A stretch of 64,000 bases of DNA, from positions 930,001 to 994,000 of the forward strand of contig NZ_CP122379.1 in NCBI RefSeq assembly GCF_029814825.1, written 5' to 3'. Under the pieces are notes generated by a model that worked only from the letters and a program-made list of their open reading frames with translations, ran no database searches and had not been told where the DNA came from. Of the stretch, positions 44,192 to 53,188 are shown one piece after another. Numbering within the stretch: position 1 is the first letter of the stretch; the number at the start of each line of letters is the position of its first letter. Position numbers and translations under genes: made by a program. The DNA comes from Aequorivita marisscotiae (GTDB taxonomy: Bacteria > Bacteroidota > Bacteroidia > Flavobacteriales > Flavobacteriaceae).

Positions 44192-44374
44192 ACTTCTTAT
44201 TCAACTCTATTTAATGATAGGAATGCGCGTAATTACAGCTTGCTCGCTTAAATTCGCGCGCAGACACACACCAAATAATCTGTTAGCAAATACTTAGTTA
44301 CCAAAAATATTAGACGCCTAAAATTGCTTTAATTTCGTATCTTCCACATTCAATAATTAAAAATTTAAAGAAAT

Positions 44375-45367
44375 ATGGGAGGGTTTATTTTAGTACCAAT
44401 TTTAATAATAGGCTTGTTTATTCTATTTGCAAGTTTTTTTACCGTGAAACAACAAACGGCTGCAATAGTAGAAAGATTTGGAAAATTTCAGAGTATTCGG
44501 CATTCTGGATTACAATTAAAAATACCTTTAATAGATCGAATTGCCGGACGCATTAATTTAAAAATTCAGCAATTAGATGTTATCGTTGAAACAAAAACGA
44601 AGGACGATGTTTTTGTACGGTTAAAGATTTCGGTACAGTTTCAGGTGTTGGAACAAAAGGTGTACGATGCATTTTACAAGTTGGAAAATCCACACGACCA
44701 AATTACATCCTACGTTTTTGATGTGGTGCGAGCAGAAGTTCCAAAAATGAAACTGGATGACGTTTTTGAGAGAAAAGACGATGTTGCAATTGCCGTAAAA
44801 GCCGAATTAAACGAAGCCATGAGCACATATGGTTACGATATAATTAAAACCCTTGTTACTGATATTGATCCGGATATACAAGTAAAAGCTGCAATGAACC
44901 GTATTAACGCGGCAGAACGAGAAAAAGTTGCCGCTGAATTTGAAGCAGAAGCCGAACGTATTAAGATTGTTGCAAAAGCTCGTGCAGAAGCGGAAAGTAA
45001 ACGTTTACAGGGTCAAGGTATTGCAGATCAACGCCGCGAAATTGCACGTGGTTTAGAAGAAAGTGTAGATGTATTAAACAATGTAGGTATTAATTCGCAG
45101 GAAGCTTCGGCATTGATTGTAGTTACTCAACATTACGATACCCTACAATCTATTGGTGAAGAAACCAATACAAACCTTATTTTACTGCCAAATTCTCCAC
45201 AAGCAGGTAGCGAAATGTTGAATAATATGATTGCCTCCTTTGTAGCAAGCAACCAGATAGGTGAAGAAATGAAGAAAAAAAACTTGGAAAAAGGAATTGT
45301 AATGAAAAAACGGCCTAAAAGACAAACCCCGCCACGACCCGAAGAAGGGGAAGATTTAAATTATTAA
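44375..45367 (+). CDS. SPFH/band 7 domain protein
   Basis: A 330-residue stomatin/prohibitin-like protein with an N-terminal membrane segment (about residues 3-24), then the SPFH domain (TVKQQTAAIVERFGKFQSIRHSGLQLKIPLIDRI, DVFVRLKISVQFQV, TSYVFDVVRAEVPKMKLDDVF), an Ala/Glu-rich coiled coil (about 165-225) and a C-terminal oligomerisation region. Such proteins form rings on membranes, often scaffolding proteases or lipid domains. No NfeD or protease partner is adjacent. The basic, Pro-rich tail (KKRPKRQTPPRPEEGED) is unusual. It ends at a strong terminator. Confidence 0.87.
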   Translation: MGGFILVPILIIGLFILFASFFTVKQQTAAIVERFGKFQSIRHSGLQLKIPLIDRIAGRINLKIQQLDVIVETKTKDDVFVRLKISVQFQVLEQKVYDAFYKLENPHDQITSYVFDVVRAEVPKMKLDDVFERKDDVAIAVKAELNEAMSTYGYDIIKTLVTDIDPDIQVKAAMNRINAAEREKVAAEFEAEAERIKIVAKARAEAESKRLQGQGIADQRREIARGLEESVDVLNNVGINSQEASALIVVTQHYDTLQSIGEETNTNLILLPNSPQAGSEMLNNMIASFVASNQIGEEMKKKNLEKGIVMKKRPKRQTPPRPEEGEDLNY

Positions 45368-45380
45368 CTAGCAAAACGTG

Positions 45381-45426
45381 TAAAACAAGAGCGTTCTTTA
45401 AAATTTTAAAGGACGCTCTTGTTTTA
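45381..45426. terminator. Bidirectional terminator between the SPFH gene and the YtxH trio
   Basis: A 46-base hairpin with 23-base arms (core AAGAGCG/CGCTCTT) and one mismatch, flanked by A and T runs on both strands. It ends the plus-strand SPFH gene and the minus-strand three-gene operon. Confidence 0.85.
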
Positions 45427-45442
45427 TAATAATATTTAAATA

Positions 45443-45691
45443 TTAATCGTTGTATTCTTTCTTTTTCACCGGTTTTATACCAATTAATTTATCCACCACT
45501 TTTAAAACAAATGCTCGCTTTATTATGGCTCCAAATGTATTTGCAATTAGGTTTATTGGCGAAAATGTTTCGCTTATTGTTTCCCTACTTTGGGTTAAAC
45601 CGAGCTTAACTTCTTCTAAATCTATTTGTGATTTTAGACGAAGGTATTTTAAATCTCTATCTATTTCTTCAAAAGTAGTGTATCGCTTCAT
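45443..45691 (-). CDS. Small DUF6327-like protein of the YtxH trio
   Basis: An 82-residue protein with a charged N-terminal half (TTFEEIDRDLKYLRLKSQIDLEEVKLGL) and a hydrophobic C-terminal part (SPINLIANTFGAIIKRAFVLKVVDKLIG) that could associate with the membrane. It is the last gene of a three-gene unit, five bases after the holin-like gene. I recall proteins like it as DUF6327 in Flavobacteriia, with moderate confidence. Function unknown. Confidence 0.65.
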   Translation of the reverse strand: MKRYTTFEEIDRDLKYLRLKSQIDLEEVKLGLTQSRETISETFSPINLIANTFGAIIKRAFVLKVVDKLIGIKPVKKKEYND

Positions 45692-45696
45692 TCGTT

Positions 45697-46143
45697 TTAA
45701 TTTGAAAAATTTTCGCTCCTAGCCTGCTCTTCCTGTAGAGTTTCTTGATAATTTGTCAATTCGTTTTCGGCTGCTTTTCTAGGTTCCAATTCGTCTTCGT
45801 CATATAATAAACTGGAGAATTTATGAAGCAAATTGCGCTCAATTATTTTCCTGCCATAAATAAACATGAAAATAAGGATTATTCCGTAAAATGCGCCAAT
45901 TAATAGAAAACCTACATAATGATGTTCAAAGAAAGTTCCCAGCCAAAAAGCCGCCCCGATAGAAATAAAAAGCATCACAAAAAGTGATAAACTACCGTAA
46001 ACGAGCAAATTTACCAATGCGATGGCGCCCTTCATAGTAGATTTAAACAGGCGAAGTTTATAGTACTCCGCCGTGCTTACGCTGTAATCCTCTATTCTGT
46101 CGGCTACCTGATTTAGACTTTCCTTAAGGCTACTAAATGCCAT
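45697..46143 (-). CDS. Holin-superfamily-III-like membrane protein
   Basis: A 148-residue protein from the ATG at 46143, one base after the ytxH-like stop. After a soluble lead (SLKESLNQVADRIEDYSVSTAEYYKLRLFK) come two hydrophobic spans (about 45-70 and 73-97), then a charged tail. This resembles the phage_holin_3_6 / Actinobacterial Holin-X family, which despite the name is usually a chromosomal housekeeping protein. It sits in a compact operon with YtxH and a small membrane-associated protein. It may have a role in envelope stress, which is inferred. Confidence 0.7.
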   Translation of the reverse strand: MAFSSLKESLNQVADRIEDYSVSTAEYYKLRLFKSTMKGAIALVNLLVYGSLSLFVMLFISIGAAFWLGTFFEHHYVGFLLIGAFYGIILIFMFIYGRKIIERNLLHKFSSLLYDEDELEPRKAAENELTNYQETLQEEQARSENFSN

Positions 46144-46144
46144 A

Positions 46145-46522
46145 TTATGATGTTGCTTTTTTGGCTTTTGCTTTCGTTTTATCGATGGTAGCATCCATCT
46201 GTAATTTTGCATTTTGCTTTCTCAATGCCTCCAATTTATCTTCCATAGCTAACAAAATATCGTCTGCTTTATAGCTTGCTGATGATAAAGTTTCGTTTAG
46301 TTTTTGCTCAAAACTTACTCTTGCTTTTTGTGCTCTTTCGGTTAGATTGCTAGTGGTTTCTTGATATTGTTGGTTTAATTGCTTTTGAGCCTTTTTGGCT
46401 TCTTTGCTTAATTTGTCTCTTGTTTTAGACCCTTTGTCCGGTGCATAAAGAATTCCTAAACCAGCTCCAATAGCTGCTCCAGTAATTAATGCAAGAAGTG
46501 TTTGACCTGTATTTGATGCCAT
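46145..46522 (-). CDS. YtxH-domain protein
   Basis: A 125-residue protein with the YtxH signature: a glycine-rich hydrophobic start (LLALITGAAIGAGLGILYAPDKGSKTRDKLS), then a long Lys/Glu/Gln-rich helix (about 38-125). YtxH-type proteins are found in general stress operons of Firmicutes; their mechanism is unknown. It is the first gene of a three-gene operon, with a TACCTTTG box 29 bases upstream. Confidence 0.8.
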   Translation of the reverse strand: MASNTGQTLLALITGAAIGAGLGILYAPDKGSKTRDKLSKEAKKAQKQLNQQYQETTSNLTERAQKARVSFEQKLNETLSSASYKADDILLAMEDKLEALRKQNAKLQMDATIDKTKAKAKKATS

Positions 46523-46551
46523 TTTTTTGTGTTTTTATTAGTTAATATCCT

Positions 46552-46559
46552 CAAAGGTA
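46552..46559 (-). promoter_or_regulatory. Promoter -7 box for the YtxH trio
   Basis: TACCTTTG on the minus strand lies 29 bases before the YtxH-domain start. Confidence 0.5.
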
Positions 46560-46690
46560 AGTAACGGCCATTCAGCATATTGTTAACAACCGGTTAATAG
46601 TTAATTTTCAATACCTAAATTTATCACAAAAAGAAAAAATTATAGCCAAATCCTCTTAAAATAAGCCGGATTTTGCCGAAATAATGTTAA

Positions 46691-48370
46691 TTATTCATTC
46701 AATTTTGCCCAAGAGTCGCGTAAGGGTACGGTCCGATTAAAAACTAACTTTTCTGAAGTAGAATCGCGATCTACCACAAAATATCCCAACCGTTGAAATT
46801 GAAATTTATCCTCACTTTTTGATTGCGCTACAGACGGTTCTGCATATCCAGTGATTGTTTGTAAGGAATCTGGGTTTATGAAACCCATAAAATCTTTTTC
46901 TTTGTCGGCATCGGGTGAAGGAACAGTAAAAAGGCGGTCGTACAGCCTAACTTCAACTGGCAATGCGTGTGGCTCAGAAACCCAATGTAACGTACCCTTT
47001 ACCTTGCGTAGCGAGGCTTCAGATCCGCTGCCACTTTTACTGTCAGGATCATAGGTGCAATGTATTTCGGTAATGTTTCCATCGGCATCCTTTACAACGC
47101 TTTCGCCTTTTATAATATACGCGTTTTTTAATCGCACTTCTTTACCAATGGTTAAACGAAAAAATTTGCGGTTTGCTTCTTCTTTAAAATCCTCTCTTTC
47201 TATTAATAATTCTCTTGAAAAGGGCACTTCGCGAAACCCTGCACTTTCGTCTTCCTGATTATTTTCGGCCTCCAACATTTCGGTTTTACCCTCCGGATAG
47301 TTATCTATTATTAATTTTACGGGATCTAAAACCACCATTATTCGCGGTGCTTTTTTATTTAAATCTTCGCGAACATTGAATTCTAAATGCGAAACATCAA
47401 TTAAATTTTCGCGCTTTCCTACGCCAATACTTTCTGCGAAATTTTTTATAGATTCTGGCGTGTATCCTCTTCGGCGCAATCCTGAAATTGTTGGCATACG
47501 CGGATCGTCCCAACCTGTAACCACACCACTGCTTACCAAATGAGCGAGTTTTCGTTTACTAACGAGTGTATGACTTAAATTTCTACGCGCAAATTCACGC
47601 TGTTTAGGGCGTAATTTCTTTGGATCGACTACTTGGTCCAGAAACCAGTCATAAAGCTCTCTATGGGGCAGAAATTCGAGTGTACAGAAAGAATGCGATA
47701 CCTGTTCTATATAATCGCTCTCGCCATGTGTCCAGTCGTACATCGGGAAAATTCGCCAATCTGTGCCTGTACGATGATGATTTTTAAAAAGTGTTCGGTA
47801 CATAACCGGATCGCGCATTAACATATTTGGCGATTCCATGTTTATTTTGGCTCTCAGCACGTGCTCACCTTCCTTGGTTTCGCCATTTTTCATTTTTTCG
47901 AACAACTCTAAATTCTCAGCAACTGAACGATTGCGGTACGGACTTGCTTTTCCCACCGTATTCGGGGTGCCTTTTTGTTCTGCGATTGCTTCGGAAGTTT
48001 GCGAATCTACATACGCCTTTCCGTCTTTTATAAGTGCAACCGCCCAATCGTACAACTGCTGAAAATAATCTGAAGCATAACATTCGGTTGCCCAGGTATA
48101 GCCCAACCACGAAATATCGTGCTTAATGGCATCTACAAATTCCTGTTCTTCCTTTGCCGGATTGGTATCGTCAAAACGAAGGTTAACCGGGGCGCTATAA
48201 CGTTCGCCCAAACCAAAATTTAAGCAGATTGATGACGCGTGGCCAATGTGCAGATAACCATTGGGCTCTGGTGGAAAGCGGAAGCACAATTGTTCTTTTG
48301 TATATTCCTTGCTAAGATCATCTTCAATTATTTGCTCTATAAAATTTAGCGGTGTGGCTTCGTTTGTCAT
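46691..48370 (-). CDS. glnS: Glutaminyl-tRNA synthetase
   Basis: A 559-residue class I synthetase with the HIGH motif at 41-44 (PNGYLHIGHASSI), RFDDTNPAKEEQEFV, MYDWTHGESDYIEQVSHSFCTLEFLPHRELYDWFLDQ, the KMSKS-type VSKRKL, and two C-terminal beta-barrel domains for the anticodon. It charges tRNA-Gln directly. Its presence means the discriminating gltX does not need to supply Glu-tRNA-Gln. A TACCTTTG box lies 60 bases upstream, divergent from folB. Confidence 0.96.
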   Translation of the reverse strand: MTNEATPLNFIEQIIEDDLSKEYTKEQLCFRFPPEPNGYLHIGHASSICLNFGLGERYSAPVNLRFDDTNPAKEEQEFVDAIKHDISWLGYTWATECYASDYFQQLYDWAVALIKDGKAYVDSQTSEAIAEQKGTPNTVGKASPYRNRSVAENLELFEKMKNGETKEGEHVLRAKINMESPNMLMRDPVMYRTLFKNHHRTGTDWRIFPMYDWTHGESDYIEQVSHSFCTLEFLPHRELYDWFLDQVVDPKKLRPKQREFARRNLSHTLVSKRKLAHLVSSGVVTGWDDPRMPTISGLRRRGYTPESIKNFAESIGVGKRENLIDVSHLEFNVREDLNKKAPRIMVVLDPVKLIIDNYPEGKTEMLEAENNQEDESAGFREVPFSRELLIEREDFKEEANRKFFRLTIGKEVRLKNAYIIKGESVVKDADGNITEIHCTYDPDSKSGSGSEASLRKVKGTLHWVSEPHALPVEVRLYDRLFTVPSPDADKEKDFMGFINPDSLQTITGYAEPSVAQSKSEDKFQFQRLGYFVVDRDSTSEKLVFNRTVPLRDSWAKLNE

Positions 48371-48430
48371 ATTTTTATTGATTTAAAGACGAATACCGTC
48401 TTGTAAATAATGCTTTCAATTTAAGTGGTA

Positions 48431-48438
48431 CAAAGGTA
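48431..48438 (-). promoter_or_regulatory. Promoter -7 box for glnS
   Basis: TACCTTTG on the minus strand, 60 bases before the glnS ATG. Confidence 0.45.
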
Positions 48439-48456
48439 ACCAAATAAATAAAAAAG

Positions 48457-48464
48457 TATCTTTG
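48457..48464 (+). promoter_or_regulatory. Promoter -7 box for folB
   Basis: TATCTTTG on the plus strand, 14 bases before the folB ATG. It lies 18 bases from the divergent glnS box. Confidence 0.5.
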
Positions 48465-48478
48465 CGAAAACTAATTCC

Positions 48479-48835
48479 ATGGGAACGATTCGTTTAAAAA
48501 ACATAAAAATTTATGCCTTTCATGGGTGTTTAATTGAAGAAGGAAAAATAGGTTCAGATTATTTGGTAAATCTATCGGTAAAAGCCAATTTAAAAAATGC
48601 CTCGATTACTGATGAACTTCAGGATACCGTAGATTACGTACTATTGCAAAAAATAGTAAGAGATGAAATGGCAGTACGCGCCAAGCTTTTAGAACACGTG
48701 GCAAAACGTATAATAGATTCCATACTTTTAAAAATTGAAATGGTAAACCAAGTAAAAGTAACCGTCGCTAAAAAGAATCCGCCTATTGGCGGCGATGTTG
48801 CAGAAGTAAGTGTTACGATGAAAAGCAAAAGGTAA
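48479..48835 (+). CDS. folB: Dihydroneopterin aldolase
   Basis: A 118-residue protein with the FolB pattern: YAFHGCLIEEGKIGSDYLVNLSVKAN at the N terminus, DTVDYVLLQKIVRDEM and LLEHVAKRIIDSILLK with the conserved Glu/His, then VKVTVAKKNPPIGGDVAEVSVTM carrying the catalytic Lys region. It cleaves dihydroneopterin to 6-hydroxymethyldihydropterin and glycolaldehyde in folate synthesis. Length is normal. It is followed by tRNA-Cys. Confidence 0.93.
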   Translation: MGTIRLKNIKIYAFHGCLIEEGKIGSDYLVNLSVKANLKNASITDELQDTVDYVLLQKIVRDEMAVRAKLLEHVAKRIIDSILLKIEMVNQVKVTVAKKNPPIGGDVAEVSVTMKSKR

Positions 48836-48872
48836 TTTACTTTTTTAATGGCAATTTTACGTTTAATTTTTT

Positions 48873-48880
48873 TACATTTG
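48873..48880 (+). promoter_or_regulatory. Promoter -7 box for tRNA-Cys
   Basis: TACATTTG fits TAnnTTTG, about 50 bases before the tRNA. Confidence 0.4.
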
Positions 48881-48930
48881 CAGTCATTCTGAGAAAAAAC
48901 CTCAAGAATTTCCCGCCTTGGCAGGAATTT

Positions 48931-49001
48931 GGTATCGTGGCCGAGTGGCTAGGCTCAGCTCTGCAAAAGCTGCTACAGCGGTTCGAATCCGCTCGATACC
49001 T
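48931..49001 (+). tRNA. tRNA-Cys (anticodon GCA)
   Basis: The acceptor stem GGTATCG (48931-48937) pairs with CGATACC (48994-49000), and a U discriminator is at 49001, as in bacterial tRNA-Cys. The anticodon stem encloses CTGCAAA, with GCA at 48963-48965. The T arm GCGGTTCGAATCCGC is canonical. CCA is not encoded. A U-rich terminator follows. Confidence 0.95.
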
Positions 49002-49006
49002 CTAAT

Positions 49007-49037
49007 AAAACCTCAACTTTTTGTTGGGGTTTTTTTA
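49007..49037 (+). terminator. Rho-independent terminator after tRNA-Cys
   Basis: The stem AAAACCTCAAC (49007-49017) pairs with GTTGGGGTTTT (49023-49033) with one G-U pair, followed by a T run. Confidence 0.85.
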
Positions 49038-49109
49038 TTACAAGTTTCAAAAACCATTGGGCGCCGGAAACGTATATTCAAGACAAACGTAATTTATACA
49101 GTTTTTAAA

Positions 49110-49850
49110 TTATTTTTCCAGCTGGTTGGGGGCATTTTCCAAAGTACCATCAACAGGAGGAATGGAATGTTCAATAGGCCGCTGCTTATTAGGAATTCTA
49201 TTTAATCCTGCTTCAACCCCTTTTGGAAAAATACCTTGAATGAGTAATAAAATTCCAAAACCTAGAATTAATATACTTACCCACTTTTTTGTTTTAAAAA
49301 TAAAGCGTGGCGTCATTTTATTTTTAAGTCTTTTTGCTAAAACCATTTTTAAAATGTCTGTAATAAAAAAAGCAGCCAACACAGTTGAAACAAATAGAAA
49401 AACGCCATTGTCCGAAGTTGTTAAGGCATTCGCCATAATTAGCGTACCAATCCATCCCGCTAAAACGCCAAAGTTTACAAAGTTTAAGAGAAAGCCTTTT
49501 AAAAATAATCCACCGAGATTTTTTTTCACTTTTACAGCGTAGTGCTCTCTAACAATTTTAAAAACCGAACGATTGGTACGTATGTACGAAATTATGCCAT
49601 AAGCAATTAAAATAGCACCTCCGAAAATAAGTAATCCCGGATCGTGCTTAACCTTTTCAAGAATTCTATTGGTACTGAAAAAAGCTATTAATATAAAGAT
49701 AACGTCTGCAAAAATAGCTCCTAAATCAAAAAAAATAGCCGCTTTTATTCCTTTCGTAATAGCCGTTTCAATTAGCGTAAAAAAAACGGGGCCAACGGCA
49801 AATGCCAATAGAAATCCATAAAACGCAGCATAGAGTAAACCGTCAAACAT
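49110..49850 (-). CDS. LysE-family transporter
   Basis: A 246-residue protein from the ATG at 49850, preferred over a TTG eleven codons upstream. It has about six transmembrane spans and the LysE/RhtB signature in the first: FLLAFAVGPVFFTLIETAITKGIKAAIFFDLGAIFADVIFILIAFF. The family exports amino acids or related small molecules across the inner membrane; the substrate is unknown. A hydrophilic tail (KGVEAGLNRIPNKQRPIEHS) follows the last span. It lies downstream of the GIN-domain gene on the same strand, 46 bases apart. Confidence 0.83.
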   Translation of the reverse strand: MFDGLLYAAFYGFLLAFAVGPVFFTLIETAITKGIKAAIFFDLGAIFADVIFILIAFFSTNRILEKVKHDPGLLIFGGAILIAYGIISYIRTNRSVFKIVREHYAVKVKKNLGGLFLKGFLLNFVNFGVLAGWIGTLIMANALTTSDNGVFLFVSTVLAAFFITDILKMVLAKRLKNKMTPRFIFKTKKWVSILILGFGILLLIQGIFPKGVEAGLNRIPNKQRPIEHSIPPVDGTLENAPNQLEK

Positions 49851-49896
49851 AGTACTGTAAAAATACAAATTACTTTTACCCAATTACGGTAAAAAA

Positions 49897-50574
49897 TTAA
49901 TTATTACTTTTTACAATTTCAATTTTTCCGCCGGCACGCCTTTTCTTTTTTACATTTTTTGGGTTGCCATAAATTTTTATAGAACCTCCCGCAGTTACTT
50001 TGGCATCAATACTATCAGTTGTAAAAAGTGTGGCATAACCCCCTGCAGTAACGCTTACCACACTCTGGGAACAAATAAGATTTTCAGCATTGTAAACCCC
50101 TCCCGAATTTATAGTAACTTGTTGACGTTTAGCTGTTCCTTCGGCATCTATTATACCACCTGAAACAGATTTTACATTTAGATTTTCTGTTGAAATTTGT
50201 ACCGCTATTTTGGCACCTTCCTGCACTCTAAGTTCTAATGAAGGGGCTTTTATTTCTTCTTCTGAAAATATAAACGAACCTTCGTTGGCATCCAAAATTG
50301 AAATATTTTTATAATAAACCACAACCTCGGTTGAATTTCCATCAAAGCGTTCTTCCAGCTCCATTCTAATTTTTAAAACTCCGTTATCGTTTATAAATTT
50401 TACATAATCGGCATTGGTTCCGCTAACAACTACTTCATTTTTAGAAGCTGAAATAAGTTTAACCGTAATAAGATCAAAAACTTTTACCTCGTTAAAATCG
50501 CCAACCTCCATAGTCTGTTGGGCAAATGAAACCACAGATACACAAAGTGTGAATAGAAAAATTAATTTTTTCAT
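49897..50574 (-). CDS. Head GIN-domain (DUF2807) secreted protein
   Basis: A 225-residue secreted protein with a signal peptide (MKKLIFLFTLCVSVVSFAQ) and a repetitive beta-helix pattern typical of DUF2807: VYNAENLICSQSVVSVTAGGYATLF and IDAKVTAGGSIKIYGNP, with a basic tail (KKKRRAGGKIEIVKSNN). These proteins are thought to be periplasmic or surface-exposed; no defined activity is known. It lies 15 bases after RNase R, so it may share that transcript. Confidence 0.82.
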   Translation of the reverse strand: MKKLIFLFTLCVSVVSFAQQTMEVGDFNEVKVFDLITVKLISASKNEVVVSGTNADYVKFINDNGVLKIRMELEERFDGNSTEVVVYYKNISILDANEGSFIFSEEEIKAPSLELRVQEGAKIAVQISTENLNVKSVSGGIIDAEGTAKRQQVTINSGGVYNAENLICSQSVVSVTAGGYATLFTTDSIDAKVTAGGSIKIYGNPKNVKKKRRAGGKIEIVKSNN

Positions 50575-50589
50575 TAGTAGTAATTGGTT

Positions 50590-52794
50590 TTAATTAGACT
50601 CTAATTGATGTCCTAACATCGTAAAATCTAAATGCTTCTTAACCAGATCTGCATTTTTTACTTTTACATATACTTCATCGCCAAGTCTATAAATATTGTT
50701 GGTACGTTGGCCAATTACGGCAAATTCATCTCTGTCAAATTCGTAACGGTCGTCCTGTAAATCTTGCAATCGTACCATTCCTTCGCATTTATTCGAGATA
50801 ATTTCAATATATATTCCCCATTCGGTAACACCCGAAATAACCCCTAAAAACGCTTCGTCTTTATGATCCTGCATATATTTTATCTGCATGTATTTTATGC
50901 TATCGCGCTCGGCATTGGTAGCAAGACTTTCCATATCGCTACTATGGCCACATTTTTCTTCGTATTCTTCTTCTTTTGCAGATTTTCCATTTTCTAAATA
51001 ATGCTGCAATAAGCGATGAACCATAACATCGGGATACCTACGAATTGGCGAAGTAAAATGTGTATAATAATCAAATGCCAAGCCGTAATGCCCTATATTA
51101 TGGGTAGTGTACATGGCTTTGCTCATACTCCGGATAGCCAAGGTATCTATTAAATTCTGTTCCTTTTTACCTTGAACATCCTTTAAAAGTTTATTCATTG
51201 AAGTGGCTGTAGAATGACGGTCCTTTGTGTTTAATTTATAACCAAAGCGTTTAATTATATTTTCTAAAGCCGCAATTTTTTCATCATCCGGTTCGTCGTG
51301 AACACGATAAACAAACGTTTTTTTAGGTTGTTGCTTGCCTATAAATTCTGCTACTCGCCTATTTGCCAACAGCATAAATTCCTCAATCATTTTGTTGGCA
51401 TCTTTACTTTCTTTAAAATACACACCCTCTGGATTTCCTTTGTTATCGAGTATGAATTTTACTTCAACTTTGTCAAAAGAAATTGCGCCGGCTCGCATAC
51501 GTTTTGTACGTAACTTTTTTGCCATGGCATCCATTTGTAAAATAGCCTGTGCTATTTCCGGTTTTACCGTATATTCCTTATCGGTAATTGAAATATTTGA
51601 CGGTATTTTATGTATTTCCTCTTTTGGATTTTCTATTACATGTTGCGCTTCTTCATAAGCAAAACGCGCATCGCTATACGTAACCGTTTTTCCAAACCAT
51701 TGGTTTATAACTTCGGCTTTTTTATTCATTTCAAAAACTGCCGAAAAGGTATATTTTTCTTCGTTTGGTCGCAGCGAACATGCATTGTTAGAAAGAATTT
51801 CCGGTAACATTGGTACTACTCTATCTACTAAATATACCGATGTTGCGCGCTCGTAAGCTTCGTCATCAAGTTCGTTTCCGGGGGTTACATAATGTGAAAC
51901 ATCTGCAATGTGAATTCCTACCTCGTAGTTGCCGTTGTCTAATATTTCAAATGAAAGAGCATCGTCAAAATCCTTTGCATCTTTTGGATCTATGGTAAAA
52001 GTTAGAGCTTTGCGCATATCGCGCCGCTTTTTTATTTCCGATTCTTTAATTGAAGTATCAATTTTATTGGCAAAAACCTCTACTTCCTGCGGAAATTCGT
52101 ACGGGAGTCCGTATTGTGCTAAAATAGAATGAATTTCGGTATTGTGCTCACCTGGCATTCCCAGAACCTTTAGCACACTTCCAAAAGGCGAGTCTGCCTT
52201 TTCGGGCCAATCTTCCATTGCCACCAGTACTTTCTCGCCATTTTTAGCTCCGTTTATTTTGTTCTTCGGAATAAAAATATCGGTGTACATTTTATAATCG
52301 GTAACTTCAACAAATGCAAAGTTTTCCTGCACTTGGATAGTACCCACAAATTCGGTTCGTTTGCGTTCTACAATTTTGGTTACTTCCCCTTCAGTTTTAC
52401 CTCCCTTTTTGCGTTTAAATACGTAAACTTCAACAATATCGCCATTTAAAGCTTTGTTGAGATTTTTACTACTTACATAAATATCGTCTTCTAAATCTTC
52501 AACAATAATATATCCTTGGCCACGGCCTGCTATATCTACTTTTCCGGTATAATAATTTTGTGAAGGAGTGAGTATATATTTGCCGCGATCAATTTCTTGA
52601 ATGCTTCCTTTGCCCTGCAAAACCTTTAATTTTTTTATTATTTGATTTCTGCTGCTAGGATCGTCCAATTGTAATTTTGCGGCAATTTGTTTGTAGTTGA
52701 ATGCTTGCGAATGATCTTTCCGAAGAATGTTTAATATGGTTTGGGAAAGATTTTCAATTTTATTTGTTTTCTTTTTTCTTTTATTTCTTGGCAT
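50590..52794 (-). CDS. rnr: Ribonuclease R
   Basis: A 734-residue 3'-5' exoribonuclease: an N-terminal helix-turn-helix (about 20-75), cold-shock domains with TGKVDIAGRGQGYIIVEDLEDDIYVSSKNLNKALNGD, and the RNB core with TIDPKDAKDFDDALSFE (catalytic Asp residues) and HIADVSHYVTPGNELDDEAYERATSVYLVDRVVPMLPE. The C-terminal S1 domain is FLGVISGVTEWGIYIEIISNKCEG. It degrades structured RNA, including rRNA fragments. The lysine-rich tail of some RNase R proteins is short here. The start ATG is at 52794. Confidence 0.94.
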   Translation of the reverse strand: MPRNKRKKKTNKIENLSQTILNILRKDHSQAFNYKQIAAKLQLDDPSSRNQIIKKLKVLQGKGSIQEIDRGKYILTPSQNYYTGKVDIAGRGQGYIIVEDLEDDIYVSSKNLNKALNGDIVEVYVFKRKKGGKTEGEVTKIVERKRTEFVGTIQVQENFAFVEVTDYKMYTDIFIPKNKINGAKNGEKVLVAMEDWPEKADSPFGSVLKVLGMPGEHNTEIHSILAQYGLPYEFPQEVEVFANKIDTSIKESEIKKRRDMRKALTFTIDPKDAKDFDDALSFEILDNGNYEVGIHIADVSHYVTPGNELDDEAYERATSVYLVDRVVPMLPEILSNNACSLRPNEEKYTFSAVFEMNKKAEVINQWFGKTVTYSDARFAYEEAQHVIENPKEEIHKIPSNISITDKEYTVKPEIAQAILQMDAMAKKLRTKRMRAGAISFDKVEVKFILDNKGNPEGVYFKESKDANKMIEEFMLLANRRVAEFIGKQQPKKTFVYRVHDEPDDEKIAALENIIKRFGYKLNTKDRHSTATSMNKLLKDVQGKKEQNLIDTLAIRSMSKAMYTTHNIGHYGLAFDYYTHFTSPIRRYPDVMVHRLLQHYLENGKSAKEEEYEEKCGHSSDMESLATNAERDSIKYMQIKYMQDHKDEAFLGVISGVTEWGIYIEIISNKCEGMVRLQDLQDDRYEFDRDEFAVIGQRTNNIYRLGDEVYVKVKNADLVKKHLDFTMLGHQLESN

Positions 52795-52948
52795 ACTTAA
52801 TTTTGTAATTCGGTAAATGTACTACTTCTCATAGAATGACGTGTTTACATTAGGAAAGATTTAGTACCTTGGTTACGTTATTAATTTCTTGGATATGTTG
52901 TAATGTAAGGGTTAATTTTTTAAAAATTCAAACTAATGCACACTCTAA

Positions 52949-53188
52949 ATGAAGCATTTTAAAACCATAGCTATTTTTCAATATCCTGCGGAATACGCAA
53001 TACTTCAGCTTTTGTTTGAACAGGAAGATATACGATACTTTTTTGAAAATGAAACCATGATTAGCGTTTTTCCTTTTTACTCAAATGCAATTGGCGGAAT
53101 TAGACTTCAAGTTCATTTGGACGATGTGGCCCAAGCGGAAGAAATTATCGCTAACTTAAACTCTTCTTCAGATTTGAAAATAGTTTAA
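52949..53188 (+). CDS. DUF2007 small protein
   Basis: A 79-residue alpha/beta protein of the DUF2007 type (TIAIFQYPAEYAILQLLFEQEDIRYFFENETM and QVHLDDVAQAEEIIANL), a ferredoxin-like fold sometimes called putative signal-transducing protein. The function is unknown. It lies alone on the plus strand between rnr and the AT-rich origin-like region. Confidence 0.8.
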   Translation: MKHFKTIAIFQYPAEYAILQLLFEQEDIRYFFENETMISVFPFYSNAIGGIRLQVHLDDVAQAEEIIANLNSSSDLKIV